Below, one piece after another: positions 46,481-58,582 of a stretch of 64,000 bases of DNA (position 1 is the stretch's first letter; every line of letters begins with the position of its first letter). The notes beneath the pieces were generated by a model that made no database searches, was not told the DNA's origin, and worked only from the letters and a program-made list of their open reading frames with translations. The stretch is from Paraphoma chrysanthemicola (taxonomy: Eukaryota > Ascomycota > Dothideomycetes > Pleosporales > Phaeosphaeriaceae). The translations under genes and the position numbers were made by a program. The stretch covers positions 930,001 to 994,000 of the forward strand of contig JAGMWG010000013.1 in the NCBI GenBank assembly GCA_020744225.1, given 5' to 3'.

Positions 46481-47030
46481 CCTTGACACAGTTCTATGAA
46501 CGTGTCTCGATGATTATAAGCTTCACGATTTCAGTTGAGATACCGCGTGGAAAATTCTATCCGCAAAAGCTATTCGCACAATGAGACCAACTGCGGTTCA
46601 CCGCTCTAGTCACTATTTGATCTCCAGTCCGCCTTGCCGGAGACGTGATAATCGCCTATCAGACATCAAGACCGGGTCCGAAAGCCTGGAAAACCAATAC
46701 GGAACTGCAAACATTCGTTCGCACACGCGCTCAAGCGGTCAAACGCTCATCAAGTGTTAATGTCTCTGCGACGTGTGACCAATAGGGTGTCGTGGACGGT
46801 GCTGTCTTCCAAGATAATCAGGTCTGGACATGGTTGCGGTCATAAAGATGGGTCGAAGGCGATAAGCGAAGGAACGGGTTCGAAGTATCTTGTCAATAAT
46901 CACAGGGAAAGAGAGCATGCAGTGATAGTGAGAAATATGATATTGACATGTCCTGGGTTGCAATTGCCTCGTGCGGGACCGAAACGCGGAAGGAGCCACA
47001 CAGCATACACCCTACACCCAAACCCCGCTT
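46481..47030. other. Intergenic
   Basis: 550 bp between gene A's start and the GH43-like gene's stop. No gene-like frame, repeat or RNA gene seen. Confidence 0.4.
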
Positions 47031-48059
47031 TCAAGCAGGCCACTTCTTTCTCAACGCATTAATCTGCGCCTGCGTGACTGGCAATACACTACCATGTCGG
47101 AGATTCTGCGGCCACGCACTCCGATCGCTCGCACTCCACTTCCCACCTTTGACATCCGTGCTCTCGTACGGCCTGTACCCATCACTACCGTAGAAGTCCA
47201 ACAACAAGTGCGCCTTGCCCGCGACCTGGTTATCCCAATACACTGCCGGACCCTCGACACCGCTTGCAATGACAGTGTTTGCACCGCCCGGACGAGTCCA
47301 GGTACCAAATAGCCCGTTTGTGCTGACTTCAGTAAAGACCGTCTTGGCAGTCTCGTCCTTCATGAATCGCGCATAGGCATTGTTGCCAAGTGGCAGGAAC
47401 TCCAGGTCAATGATATTGGTGGGGCTGCGATTGATGTAGTCCTGCGGCGCCGAAAAAGTTTTGAAATCTTTGGTGTAAGCATAGCGCATGCGAATCGCTG
47501 ATGGCGAACCGGTATGGTTGGGATCCGAAGTCGGGTAGAACTTTGATGCCCAATGAACGAAGTATTCGCCTTTGGCTTCGTCCCAGATCGCACTTGGAGC
47601 CCACACCATGCCAGCGGTGGCGTCTTCCACATTGACGAGGCGTTCGTTGTTCCAAGTGACCAGGTCTGTACTCTCCCATACGAAGATGCCACGCGAACCT
47701 TTACGCTGGGCCGCGTCCCAAGTTGTCTTCGCAATGTCGAGGTCGGTTCCGATGATGTACCATTTCTTGCCTGCTTCGCCACCGCTGCCAGGGATGATGG
47801 ACGGATCGCGCACGCCAACAGTACCTTTTGTGGGATTGATGACGGGTGCCCCTTTGTTCATAACGACCATGGAATTGGGATTGTTGCCATTGGAGAGATA
47901 GAAGTACACGGAGGGCTTGTCGCCGAGGAAGAAGACGCCAAGATAACCGGCAAGTGAAGGGTCAGCGCGCGGTGCCAGACCAGAGGCGCTGAAATCCAGC
48001 GACTGCGATGGTCGGGCGATGACACCAGGGAGGAGCGCAAAGAGGGAGAGAAGACGCAT
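47031..48059 (-). CDS. GH43-like arabinan/xylan-active glycoside hydrolase, secreted
   Basis: Single exon, 342 aa from the ATG at 48059 (MRLLSLFALLPGVIARPSQS, a signal peptide). Codons upstream are open but lie across the TATA-like GTATATAC at 48109-48116. Conserved stretches include YLGVFFLGDKPSVYFYLSN, GVRDPSIIPGSGG, GIFVWESTDLVTW, MVWAPSAIWD, NIIDLEFLPLG and HLLLDFYGSDGYRPYES. These fit a five-bladed beta-propeller of the GH43 clan with the usual Asp and Glu residues (in VRDPS and in DLEF). It probably cleaves arabinose- or xylose-containing hemicellulose. The subfamily was not determined. Confidence 0.85.
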   Translation of the reverse strand: MRLLSLFALLPGVIARPSQSLDFSASGLAPRADPSLAGYLGVFFLGDKPSVYFYLSNGNNPNSMVVMNKGAPVINPTKGTVGVRDPSIIPGSGGEAGKKWYIIGTDLDIAKTTWDAAQRKGSRGIFVWESTDLVTWNNERLVNVEDATAGMVWAPSAIWDEAKGEYFVHWASKFYPTSDPNHTGSPSAIRMRYAYTKDFKTFSAPQDYINRSPTNIIDLEFLPLGNNAYARFMKDETAKTVFTEVSTNGLFGTWTRPGGANTVIASGVEGPAVYWDNQVAGKAHLLLDFYGSDGYRPYESTDVKGGKWSASDRSAWPQNLRHGSVLPVTQAQINALRKKWPA

Positions 48060-48108
48060 TGTGTTGGATGGTACGAATCGCGTGGTGACCAACGACGGAC
48101 CAGTCGCA

Positions 48109-48116
48109 GTATATAC
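48109..48116 (-). promoter_or_regulatory. TATA-like element upstream of GH43-like gene
   Basis: GTATATAC lies about 50 bp upstream of the ATG at 48059. This palindromic TATA-type site supports 48059 as the true start, since the longer open frame would run through it. Confidence 0.45.
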
Positions 48117-48637
48117 ACGCTGACCCCGAAAGCATTGCGTCAATGTGTGTGATCACCCTGTGGCCCATTATTCCGTTGGAACGGCCGACGCGCACCATCC
48201 GAAAGTACTATGTCCCTAAAAGAGCTAGGACAGCCATCCTGGTGTCCATCTGGGGATGCTCCGCCTGTCCACGTTCTGCATTTGTGGAGAAGAGCAAGTC
48301 CAAGAGTCTCGCGTGATGCAAAGAGTGGTAGAAAATGTGGGGTCAAATTAACGTTGCATGGAGATACTCGTACTATTTCTCCGCCGAACAAGGATCGTCG
48401 GTACATGGGACCAACTACCGGAATTCCGGGGTAAGTCCATGCGCCGCACCGAAGGAGTATAGCATCCGCCGTAGTAGCAATACGTCGGTCGGTTGTACTA
48501 AAATGCGCTGCGTGATGCCATGCCTATTTGCATGGCGAACGGCTTCCAAGTACTCTGCCTCACAGTCTCTTTTTGCGAGGTTGGAATGAATGCTGGCAAG
48601 AACTCTTCCAAGAATGGTGATGCTATGTAATGTGAGA
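48117..48637. other. Intergenic
   Basis: About 520 bp between the GH43-like promoter and the Yju2 stop. Nothing gene-like found. Confidence 0.4.
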
Positions 48638-49507
48638 TCAGTCATCGTCGCTGTCATATCCTGCGACAAGCATAGTCGAGAGCTTTGATGGTGGCTTTGC
48701 TTTTGTAGCCTGGACAGCAGGCGACGGAGCAGGTGCGGCAGCTTTCTTTTTGATACCGAGGGCGGCGGTGAAGTCCTTCTTCTCTTTTGGCTTCTTGGCG
48801 AAGCTCGTGGCTGTTGGCACCTCGATGGGGATATCCATCATGTCCTCTTCGATATCCTCCTCCCCGAGGTCTGGCATGCTTCGGCTTGTGAAGGCCTGTC
48901 TGGCTGCCTCTGCGTCCTCCTCTTCCTGCCGCCTTCGTCGATCGTCTGCCGGATCTGCTTCGACTTTCGTTTCCACGCCATCTCGGTCTGCCTTTTCTAT
49001 GCGGGCGTTTCTCGATCGGATCTCGTCGAGGGCGTCTGCAATAGCCATCTCGGTCTTGGCGTCTAGCACCTTGGTCTCGAGCTCCTTCATAGCGTCGCGC
49101 TCGGCCTCCTCCTTCTCCAGCCTGTCCAGGCGCTCCTCCTCAGTCTCCTCGGCCAGCTTCGCCTCCCGCCAGGGCTCGAAATTCCTCTTTGCGCCACGCT
49201 CACATTCGTAGTCCATGTTTTTCGGGTCGGTCTTGAACGTGATTTCGCCGGAACATCGCGTGCATCTGATGTAGAAGCGGAAGATGGCGATGTTGTAGTA
49301 CTTCTCCTCGGTCGTCTCTTTGCGTGCATTGAACTTGCGGCCCTTGTAGATGAACTCGCCGCAGTGCGTGCACTTCATCGAGAACGGTGCCATGAGACGG
49401 ACCGTCTGTAGCTTCGGGCCAGCATTCTTAGGGCCGCGCTGGCGCGTGATCTTGGACGGATCGAAGTCGGGCGGGTAGTACTTGGTGAGGACTTTACGTT
49501 CAGACAT
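48638..49507 (-). CDS. YJU2: Yju2 / Cwc16 family pre-mRNA splicing factor
   Basis: Single exon, 289 aa, starting MSERKVLTKYYPPDFDPSKI, the conserved family start. The zinc-binding pairs are CTHCGEFIYKGRKFNARKE and CTRCSGEITFKTDP. A long charged coiled coil and an Ala/Pro-rich tail follow, ending GYDSDDD. Yju2 binds the spliceosome around branching and helps the first transesterification as part of the Prp19-linked set. This is the Yju2 branch rather than its Cwc16 paralogue Saf4, judged by the N terminus and tail. It is divergent from the Cdc16 gene, sharing about 330 bp. Confidence 0.92.
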   Translation of the reverse strand: MSERKVLTKYYPPDFDPSKITRQRGPKNAGPKLQTVRLMAPFSMKCTHCGEFIYKGRKFNARKETTEEKYYNIAIFRFYIRCTRCSGEITFKTDPKNMDYECERGAKRNFEPWREAKLAEETEEERLDRLEKEEAERDAMKELETKVLDAKTEMAIADALDEIRSRNARIEKADRDGVETKVEADPADDRRRRQEEEDAEAARQAFTSRSMPDLGEEDIEEDMMDIPIEVPTATSFAKKPKEKKDFTAALGIKKKAAAPAPSPAVQATKAKPPSKLSTMLVAGYDSDDD

Positions 49508-49836
49508 GGTTGGGAGGGGTCACGTGTGGTAGGCGGTGGTGAGTTATGCTGGTTCCCGACTTGAACAAGAAGTAGACGTGTGCAGAGTCGACGATGGCTG
49601 AGTAAGTGGTGCAAAGATGGCCAGAGGTGAAGGCGGAACTTTTGGCGATGCAGTGGCTGACTAAGTCCAACGCGGCTGCCCTGCGTCACCCCGCATAACT
49701 CCAACTCACATGCTTTCGCGTTGTTAGTCTGGGCTGTCGCGACTTGTCAACACCACAGCAGCCGCACCTCGCACACATCCACGCCGCATTCTTAGAGAAC
49801 AAACTAACACCCATCCTAGCGCATGACACATTTACT
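49508..49836. promoter_or_regulatory. Bidirectional promoter, YJU2-CDC16
   Basis: The 329 bp between the two ATGs must hold both promoters. No TATA box is evident in the part checked. Both flanking genes are constitutive cell-biology genes. Confidence 0.5.
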
Positions 49837-51791
49837 ATGGAGAAGTATCTCCGCGACTGGCGGCAGGAAGCCCTGAACCGGCACCAGTACGACACGGCCA
49901 TATTTGTGGCCGACAAGCTCTATGCGCTTACCAGTATGCTGCACGTGGTGTCGCCCTTGATCTGCGCTGATGTAGATGGACAGACGATGACAACGATGCA
50001 TTCTGGCTAGCACAGGCGCACTTCAGCACCGGCAACTACAATCGCACCCAGGCACTCCTCGCACGCGGCAACCTCACCGAGCGCACCCCGCAATGTCGAT
50101 ATCTGGCGGCGCACTGCTCCATCAAGCTGGGCAAGATCGACGAGGCGTTGCAGACGCTCGGCGACAAGAATCCAACCCATCTCATCTCGGCGCCAGGTAG
50201 TGCACGCCAGAAACTGCGCCATGTCGACGTCAACACGCGGGCAGGCGCACGCCACAACAAGACGGCCTCGCGCAACGAGCGCCTCCCCACCAGCGAGGAG
50301 CGCGATCGCGAGGATGTCAACAACATCAAGTCCGAAGCCGGCATGTGCTACCTCCGCGGCGTGTGCTATGCGAAGCAGAACTCGTTCGACAGGGCAAAGG
50401 AGTGCTACAAGACGGCGGTGCAGATCGACGTGCAGTGCTTCGAGGCCTTTGATGCACTCATGGCGAACTCGCTCATGTCACCTGAAGAAGAATGGAAATT
50501 CCTCGAGTCGCTCAACTTCGACACCATCAACGTCTCCAACAACCCGTCGTTATCGCAGGAAGCCGCCCACTTCACCAAGACCCTTTACACCACACGTCTC
50601 TCAAAATACACCAAGCCAGGAGAGTTCGCGAATGCGACAGAGACGCTGAGCACGCACTACAACCTCGCCAACAACCCCGACATTCTCCTGGCAAAGGCCG
50701 ACCTCATGTTCACCCACTGTCGCTTCCGCGAAGCACTCGCCCTCACGACCTCTGTCCTCGACAACGACAAGTACAACTTTAGCGTCATGCCAGTCCACCT
50801 CGCTTCCCTACACGAGCTTGGCCAGAAGAATACGCTCTTCCTCCTCGCCCACGACCTTGCAGACACAAACCCCAGCGAAGCATGCACGTGGCTGGCTGTA
50901 GGTGTATACTACCTGGCCATCCAGCGAATAGCTGAAGCACGGCGCTATTTCTCCAAAGCCTCCATGATGGATCCGCACTTTGGCCCAGCGTGGATCGGAT
51001 TCGCACACACCTTTGCGGCAGAGGGGGAACACGATCAGGCCATCTCCGCCTACTCAACTGCTGCGCGGCTGTTCCAGGGCACGCATCTCCCACAGCTCTT
51101 CCTCGGCATGCAGAACCTGCAGCTCAATAACCTCTCCCTTGCACGCGAATACCTCAAAACTGCCTATGATCTCTGTGAAACTGATCCTCTCTTACTCAAT
51201 GAAATGGGTGTTGTCTATTACAATGAGGGGCACATGCTCGATGCGATCCAGTTTTTCCGTCGCGCTATTCAGCTGGCCGAGCAAAATGAAGCAGAACCAG
51301 ATGCTCTCCTACCTACACGCATCAACCTCGCACATGCACTACGGAGAGACAAGCAACACAACGAAGCTCTCATCACCTTTGAGGAGGTCCTCCGCCACGG
51401 CGTAAAAGACCCTGCCGTCTTCGCAGCAAAAGGCCTCGTCCTCATGGAAATGGACCGACCGTGGGATGCCGTTCTCGTCCTACACGAAGCCCTAAATGTC
51501 TCGCCCCAAGACCCCATGGCCACCGATCTGCTAAACCGCGCTCTCGAGGCGAGCGGCGATGACTCACATCTCCTTCCTGAAGCCGGACAGACAGCAGATT
51601 CGCTCGACGATGATGGCAACAACGAAGAAATAGACGAACTCGATCGCAGAATGCACGGCAAGTTACGCGAGATCGAACAGAATCGCGTCGCGGGACGGAG
51701 AGGTCGGCGACGGCGACATGCACAAGGCATGGCCGCCGAGGATTTGAGTCAGTTTGGAGAAAGCATGGTTGTGGATTCAGACGAGGGCTAG
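49837..51791 (+). CDS. CDC16: Anaphase-promoting complex subunit Cdc16/Cut9/APC6
   Basis: Two exons: 49837-49933 and 49984-51791; 634 aa. The junction restores ALTNDDNDAFWLAQAHF. The rest is a superhelix of TPR units, for example GMCYLRGVCYAKQNSFDRAKEC, WLAVGVYYLAIQRIAEARRY and FGPAWIGFAHTFAAEGEHDQ. A basic then acidic tail follows (RRGRRRRHAQG, VVDSDEG). In the APC/C this scaffold subunit pairs with Cdc26 and Cdc27 and supports ubiquitination of cyclin B and securin. A somewhat disordered stretch around residues 105-135 is normal in fungi. Confidence 0.92.
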
Positions 51792-52357
51792 TATCCTCGC
51801 GAGGGCGGCTGGGCATGGGACGAACAGCCATGATGATTGGACTCTTCAACGGCGTTATCGAGTCACCGCATTTGGATACCAGCGGGGAGCATAGCATAGC
51901 GAGGCATGTGCACCTTTTGCATGGACATGGCGTTTTGTTCAAAGCACTTTAGAGCATCTCTTGGTGGATGTGTTTTATATTCATATGCCTAGTATCTAAA
52001 TATGACTAATTTCGTTGCATATCCGAGAGCGTGTGAATTAGTGCTCTGCCTGCTCGACAGCAATGCGTATACTATGTGCAGGTGAGCATATTGAAACACA
52101 TAACTTCAGGCAGAATACGTACTGCAATCGACGAGGACAAGAGCATGGCCGAAGACAGCTGCGTTCCAGAGCGCACTTCTTGTCTGGCATCTTCTCCCGG
52201 CTCTGAGATACACCCGATCAGAGGCCGTCGCGAAGTCATTCTTCTGCACTCCACAGACCATCTGTGAAGCTCCGAAGTGTTCTTGTTTCCGTTTCCAAGT
52301 AGAGCTTCAAGGCCTAGACCTAGTCAGTACAGCAATGACACAGCCTCGTTTTTGGAC
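51792..52357. other. Intergenic (convergent)
   Basis: 566 bp between convergent genes. A short open frame at 52076-52267 has no support. Nothing else seen. Confidence 0.4.
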
Positions 52358-53174
52358 TCACACGTAATCTTCATCCATGGAGTCATCGCAATCAAACAAA
52401 TCCGGACTGCTTGATGCTTCCCTCCCCCGCGCCTTCGTCGTCCTCATCTTCTCCTTTTCTTTTCGTCTAGTCTTTAACTCTGTTTTACCCTTATCCTTGC
52501 CCTTCCCTTTCCCTTTCCCCTTACCTCTCTCCTCCTTCTTCTTCTTCGTCTTACGAACCTTCTTGCCACCAAGTTCTACAACGAAAAGTCAGCACACCAA
52601 CCAATCACCCTCACACATCAATCCAACCCTTACCACCAGCAAACCCCCACCCCCGAACAACACTCTCCACATCCTTCCTCACCGCCCGCCTCGCATCCTC
52701 CCGCACCATCCCCCTACGCAACAACGTGTCATATTCCGAATGCGCATGCCTCACATGCGCCAACACAGCAAGTACGACTTTCTTCTCTAGCGGAATCGAC
52801 CCAGTGCGTCCAACCCGGCCGGAATGTTTCTTGAACCCGTGCTCTAGAACTCTCTCCCTATCTCCAGCGGGTATCTTGGGAAACAACTCATCTAAACTCG
52901 CGCCAGCCTTGGTCAAATCCGCGGCATCTTTTTTCTGCGTGTTCGAGCGCCGGGTCGAGAGTGTTTCCTTGGCGAGGCGATGGACTTCCTGGACGATGGA
53001 TGTTGGGGCGCGCAGGCCTAGGGTTTTCTTGCGCTGGATGACGATGTATAGGGGTTGGGAGGAGGCGTGTGTGAGTTTGCGGGTGTGTAAAGTTTTGTAG
53101 GCGGTGCCGGCAGCAAGGAAGGTGTAGTTTGGAGGCATGGGGGTTGTGGGGGAGACGGGTATATCGGTAGGCAT
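52358..53174 (-). CDS. DUF2293 domain protein with Lys/Gly tail
   Basis: Two exons on minus: 53174-52634 and 52575-52358; 252 aa. The DUF2293 part (about 20-175) has YTFLAAGTAYKT, YIVIQRKKTLGLRAPTSI, KKHSGRVGRTG and VLAVLAHVRHAHSEYD. The second exon begins ELGGKKVRKTKKKKEERG and continues as a lysine-glycine run built from an AAG/GGG/AAA purine repeat, ending DCDDSMDEDYV. The domain is fungal and of unknown function. The basic tail suggests nucleic-acid binding or a nuclear/nucleolar location, by inference. Confidence 0.82.
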
Positions 53175-53977
53175 TGTTGTAGATTGTGATTATGTTGTTG
53201 TGGTTTTGTTAGGTGGTGCTTGGAATGATTGATGATGGGTTAGAAAGGAGATAAAGTGCTGTCGAAAATGGAGAGAAGAAGTGCTGGGCAAGATCTGTTG
53301 CGTTCGGGTGCAAGGCACGAGGTGCGAACGGCAGCCCTGGGAGATGAAGATGAAAGTATGTTGACGGTCGAGCCTGATTCATGATGTTCGGTATCGGTGT
53401 GGCAGACGCAAAGACATTGTACAATGCTTGCATGCGTTATTTTAGAGTTCAAAAGATGTGCGGAACAAAGACATCGGTGCGGTCTTTGTTCTTGGTTGGT
53501 GTTTGATAGCACAAATGGTTCGAGGTTTCGTGGTTGGGGAGACGCGACTGCGCTATGTCACTTTTAGCCTAGTGCGTACGCGACTGCACGTGAATCACGT
53601 CTTCCACTTCACGATCCGCACTGCGAGTCCACGCTTGTCCCATTCCAGGCTTCTCCTTCACCGGTTTGTGGAGCATGTAAGATGCCCTGATGTCGATGAT
53701 AAGTGGTGCACTATCATATCCACGCTTCGCCGTGTTCGGATCTTTCGGCACCCAAGTCCTGCGCTTAGATGTCAGCGCCTTGTTTCAGCCAATCTTCACG
53801 CTCGCTGAGGCTTGACGGGCTCCACAACAGTTGAGGCTTGCCTCAGAAAGTCCGCAATGACGACGCCTCACTGGCTACGTATAAAGACCTCAGCCACACC
53901 TCGAAATGCTCTGCAGTCATCCCGTTAAGCGCTTCGGACTACCCTTTTCTTAATCCACTTCCTCCATTTCATTTGTT
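53175..53977. other. Intergenic, divergent promoters
   Basis: 803 bp between the DUF2293 gene (minus) and the anoctamin gene (plus). No supported gene. Confidence 0.45.
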
Positions 53978-56284
53978 ATGCAATTGAGAAGAGCAGACAC
54001 GACTCTTAGTGACGACTCTGAACTTGCGAACGTAACTTACAATGACAAGTATGTCATTGTGTACGAGTTCGGCGACATAGGTTAGGAAGCATGGCGACTA
54101 TTTGTATTCCATATGCTGATTGTGCAGATGCCGAGAGTGCGAGCGTCGAAGTCACGAAACTCTTGGGAGACCTACATGTAGCTGGACTAAATACAGAAGT
54201 CCGCAGAGGCTATGACCAATCGCTGCTTATTTTCGTGCAAGCCCCGAGAGAGCTGCTCGGAAACACAGTATACAAGTCTCGGTACGAGATTGTCTAGACG
54301 CACAGTTTGTTGAAGCACAGTCTGGCTGACGTGAGACAGTGTCAAGGATTGGCTCTACGGCATCACCAAGAATCACCCAGGCGGCAATGCATCCAGCGTA
54401 GTACGGGCCGACTTCGAAGCAGAAGATGTACTATCCGTGTACCATCTCATCAATTGGCGACCGGAACTTGGAGGCGCAGGCATAACACCCGAGCAAGGAC
54501 AATGGGCCAATGTGTCCTCCATGTTTCCCTTGCACAACCGCGCTGCCAATCGCGAACTTCTGACCCATCTAAGCAAACGCGTCTTCCTTACGTTGGACGA
54601 CTTGGACAAAATACGCGATCTGTGGGGTGCCAAAATTGCGTTCTACTTCGCATTTCTGCAAACCTATTTTCGCTCCCTGGCCTTCCCATGTGTAGCTGGT
54701 ATTTTCGCGTGGGCAGTACTCCCCAAGTACTCACTGCTCTTTGCGCTGGTCATCGGCGTCTGGTGTACCGTCTTCCTGGAGTACTGGAAGATTAAGCAGA
54801 CCGATCTCGCAATCCGATGGAACGTCCGTGGCGTCGGCGATCTGAAAGTCAATCGTCCGCAGTTCCATTTTGATAAGGAGGTTGTCGATTCCGCAGGGCG
54901 GGTTCGCCACTACTTCCCACGATGGAAAAGAGTTCTACGTCAGCTCGTGGTCGTGCCGTTCGTGATCGTCAGCACATTACTTCTGGGCCTTCTTATCACG
55001 CTCGTCTTTGTCATCGAGACATTCATCAGCGAGGCCTACGAGGGCCCATACAAGTTCTATCTGGTAATCACCTTGATATCGCGATCCTCGATAATAGCTA
55101 ACTTGTATCAGGAGTACCTACCGACCGTCCTCCTTGCCGTATTCCTTCCCTACGCCACAAATATCCTCGAGATCATAGCCACGTCTATGACGGAATACGA
55201 GAATCACCGAACGGCAGATCATTATGAAATGTCACTTACTCAGAAGGTTTTCGTTCTGAACTCCATCACGAACTACCTTCCTATTCTCCTGACAGCGTTC
55301 GTCTACGTTCCTTTCGGAGACCACATCATTCCCTTCATTCAGCGCTTCATCGATACAATACTAACAAACGATGCAAGAACGACAGCAAAGTTTGTGGCCG
55401 ATCCGGATCGGTTGCGAAACGAGGTCATTACGCTCACGCTGACCGGCCAGCTTTCAAGTGCAATCGAAGAGTTGGCACTTCCGTGGCTGAAGACTCAGCT
55501 GAAGCAGTGGTGGCGCGATCGAAAGGCGGCGCGCCAGCATGACGGCTCTGATTATCAAGCCATCGCCGATGATCCTTCGGAAGCTCGTTTCATGAGACGA
55601 GCGCGGAAACAAGCACTGCGACCAGAATACAATGTCCAGGATGATATCGCTGAGATGGTCATCCAATTTGGGTATCTGGCGCTCTTCAGTCCAGTGTGGC
55701 CTTTGGTGCCAATTGGCTTCTTCATCAACAACTGGTTTGAACTCCGGTCTGACTTCCTCAAGATTTGTGTCGAGCATCAGCGCCCAGCACCAACCCGTAG
55801 CGATGGCATCGGTCCATGGGTGGCAAGTCTGGAATGCCTGACTTGGCTGGGTAGCATTAGCAGCGCGGCCATTGTACACTTATTCGGCAGCCAGAGGTTC
55901 TTGAGCAATTATCTTGGCTTAAGCACATGGGCCAGTCTGCCAATCACTATCCTGGTTTCTGAGCACATCTTCATGGGCTTTAGAGCTGGGGTTCGCTTCG
56001 CTTTGTCCCGCATAGGATCCGAGCAGACCCGAAAAGAGAGAGCAGAGCAATATGCCAAGAGGAAAAAGTACCTGGATGAGCTCGAGGAAAGCGGGAAAGT
56101 CGTCAGCCCGCTAGATGTCACAGAGAAGGAAAGGCGCAGAAGCGTCCGGATCAATGCTGCGGATCTGTTCTGGGTCAACCAGGCTGAAGAAGGCGCAAGC
56201 GAACAAGCTTGCATCAATATCATCAACGCTGTCAAAAGCGCACACGTGGAAGAGAAGGTCACGGGGAGAGGAAAATCTGATTGA
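53978..56284 (+). CDS. Anoctamin/TMEM16 family membrane protein (fungal scramblase / Ist2 type)
   Basis: Exons 53978-54080, 54128-54281, 54340-55063, 55112-56284; 717 aa, close to known fungal TMEM16 scramblases. An N-terminal ferredoxin-like domain comes first (NVTYNDKYVIVYEFGDIDAES). Then FYFAFLQTYFRSLAFP starts TM1, and about ten TM helices follow. Family segments include WNVRGVGDLKVNRPQF and SLTQKVFVLNSITNYLPILLTAFVYVPFG, and acidic residues in the later helices would bind Ca. Members are ER or plasma-membrane lipid scramblases or ER-PM tethers. The third intron (55064-55111, 48 nt, GCTAAC branch) is in frame and has no stop, so an unspliced isoform would also be readable. Confidence 0.9.
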
Positions 56285-56387
56285 GGCTGAGGCCACAAGC
56301 TCGTTGGATCTTCAATCTATTTGCAATCACCTGCGATTTGACCTATGTACACGGAAGCAAACTGCTTTATCCACCTTGGTATCCCAC

Positions 56388-57488
56388 TTATGCCAGCGCT
56401 GCCAACACTTGGTTGTACGATGCCTTGGGCTTGTAGCTCGAGTCGAACAACAACGGGTTGCCCTGTGGTCTCCACGAGTCGCTATCACGAACACCCCAGA
56501 CAGTGATGCCCACACAGTTCGCCTGGTTCAAGCATGCTTTGACAACGTTCGTCCAGTCCGATCCCGACGCGTTCTGAATATCGACCTCAGTGAGCGCACA
56601 CTCGGGTGCAGCGGCGCAAAGCGTCGCCATGGCAGCCGGAGCATTTGCACCCTGACCGGCTGTCAAGTGACCTTGCGAACCGATGCCGTCAATGGGAATG
56701 CCCTGGGAGATCCATTGCTTGACATTGCGAGCCATGGCTTGTGTCTTTGCGTACGAAGACTGATCGAGGCTGGGTGTTGTGTCAGGCAATCCTCAAACTC
56801 TTGCAGATTGTGACTTACTTGTAATCGTTGATGTACAACTTCGCAGCCGGATCCGCCTTCCTGGCGGCCTCGAACGCAATGCGCACAAAGTCCTGACCTA
56901 GCACATTGTAAAACACGCTGGATCGGAAACTTCCGTCCTCGTTGAAGATCTCGTTCAACACGTCCCAGGCGTAGATTTGGCCTTTCCAGCGCGTCATGAG
57001 CGTGGTGACGTGGTTCTGAATCACGGTTGTCAAGGTAGCCTTGTCACGGATCTGCGAGACCCAGCCCGAGAGCTGCGAGTGCCAGACGGTGGTATGGCCG
57101 CGCACGAGCAATTTGTTATCCGTGGCGAACTTCATCGTTTGATCCGCGGTGTTGAAAGTAAACGTGCCGCGCGTGTTTTCAGTCTGGTCCCATTTCATGC
57201 TACGTTGTGTCAGCCCTTTGCAGCCCATATCCCTACGCTCCGAGCACAAGCATACCTGTTTTCTGGCGTGATCTGGCCAAAGTTTGCCTTGATAATCGCT
57301 CCATTCGAACCGGTGTTGAACCTGTTAGGATCCGTCGCCGTACCGAAGTACTTCCTCCCCTTAGCAACCATGGCAGCATGAATGCTCTGCGCAGCCTGGC
57401 GCTCATCCAGGATAGGTTCCGGTTCTGCAACTGGAGCCGCAGACACCAGTGCGCTGGCAGACAGAATGGTCACGAGAGACAGCTTCAT
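56388..57488 (-). CDS. GH10 endo-beta-1,4-xylanase, secreted
   Basis: Three exons on minus: 57488-57256, 57199-56819, 56769-56388; 331 aa. Signal peptide [19 protein letters not shown]10 motifs: [15 protein letters not shown] at the exon 1-2 junction, [15 protein letters not shown], acid/base Glu161 in [16 protein letters not shown] at the second junction, nucleophile Glu266 in LTEVDIQ and [12 protein letters not shown]. No carbohydrate-binding module. It depolymerises xylan outside the cell and is convergent with the anoctamin gene (103 bp apart). Length is standard for a catalytic-domain-only enzyme. Confidence 0.94.
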
Positions 57489-58582
57489 GATTGCTTCGAT
57501 GCTTGTTTGACTCGATGGTACGGTGGTTTGAACGACTGCAACGTCTTCCTCTTATCTTCCTATTTGGCCTTATATACCCTCTCCACAACACACCACCCAC
57601 GCCAAATCACCCTCGCCACGCGCGACTCCACAGCAATATGTATATAACATGCTTGCAAGCCCCATCAGCCCCCCGCACCGTGTGGGGAGCGTAAGCGATA
57701 GGGCACCGCCGGAGTGTTCTTCATTAATCGCCGCAGATGCCGTTTGCCGATAGTCAAGACACGACGGTATCCTTGGAAGGAATGAGATTTGTTACCCGGC
57801 AATCTGTGAGAAGCATTCTGGGGTCGGGTCTTATGTTGCTTGGCGTGTATGGGGTAAGGGAGCTGCGGCTAAATAGGCGGGAAGGTTTGATAGCCGACCC
57901 TTGCTTAAGTTTACAGAGGATGACATAGTCTGGTTGTATTGCAACTCAAATTGATGTCGCTGTTTCGATATGTGTGCAATATGCCAAGGTGACAGGTGAC
58001 ATTGGGAGAGTGCATGGAGACGGGGATTGGCGGAGAATCGATATCGGTCATGAAAGTTTGCAGGACTTGGAATTCTGCTTTCAGCCGTTCTTAGAGTGTA
58101 TGCGGATGGACGACCTGGATAGAAGAGATTTGATGATACGTATCCGGGTAGCATGCCACTGTTGCAATCTGGTGAACTGATGCGAACCGAGGTTGCAAAT
58201 CGCTTCGCAGGATGGACTTTGTTGTGCTATGATAGCAGCTGAAGAATGAAACATCACCGGATGTTCTACTGGCATAGCCTCGCTCGCTCGTGCTTCGAAG
58301 CACATTGACGTAACGAATTAAGAATGGCTGTAGATCTCCTACGTTCGAAAAGCAAGGAGGCCAAAGCAACCGAATCATCTCGAGTGAGCTACTTTTTGGA
58401 GGCATCGTGTTATCCCGCTGCCAAGCTTGATGCTTTTGTTATTGAGTGTCGGTAGTTTGTACAGGAAGCCAAGTTGTAGTTTGAGGTATGATATCCTTAC
58501 CCATCTCCCAGCTGTTGACCGCTTGTAGCGTATGTATCGAGTCCTCAGACCTCCTCTACCGGGGTACCTATGATGGCCCATA
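57489..58582. other. Intergenic
   Basis: 1.1 kb between the xylanase start and the first F-box-like gene's stop. It includes the xylanase promoter, with a TATATAC-type site near 57571. A minus frame at 58091-58405 starting MPPKSSSLEMIRL is open but not otherwise gene-like. Confidence 0.4.

Noticed and set aside
52500..52560. Pyrimidine-rich tract considered as a regulatory repeat
   Set aside because: It is the coding second exon of the DUF2293 gene (Lys/Gly tail) read on the opposite strand.
58091..58405. 104-codon minus frame starting MPPKSSSLEMIRL
   Set aside because: The start is reasonable but the rest lacks protein-like pattern and no neighbour or family supports it.
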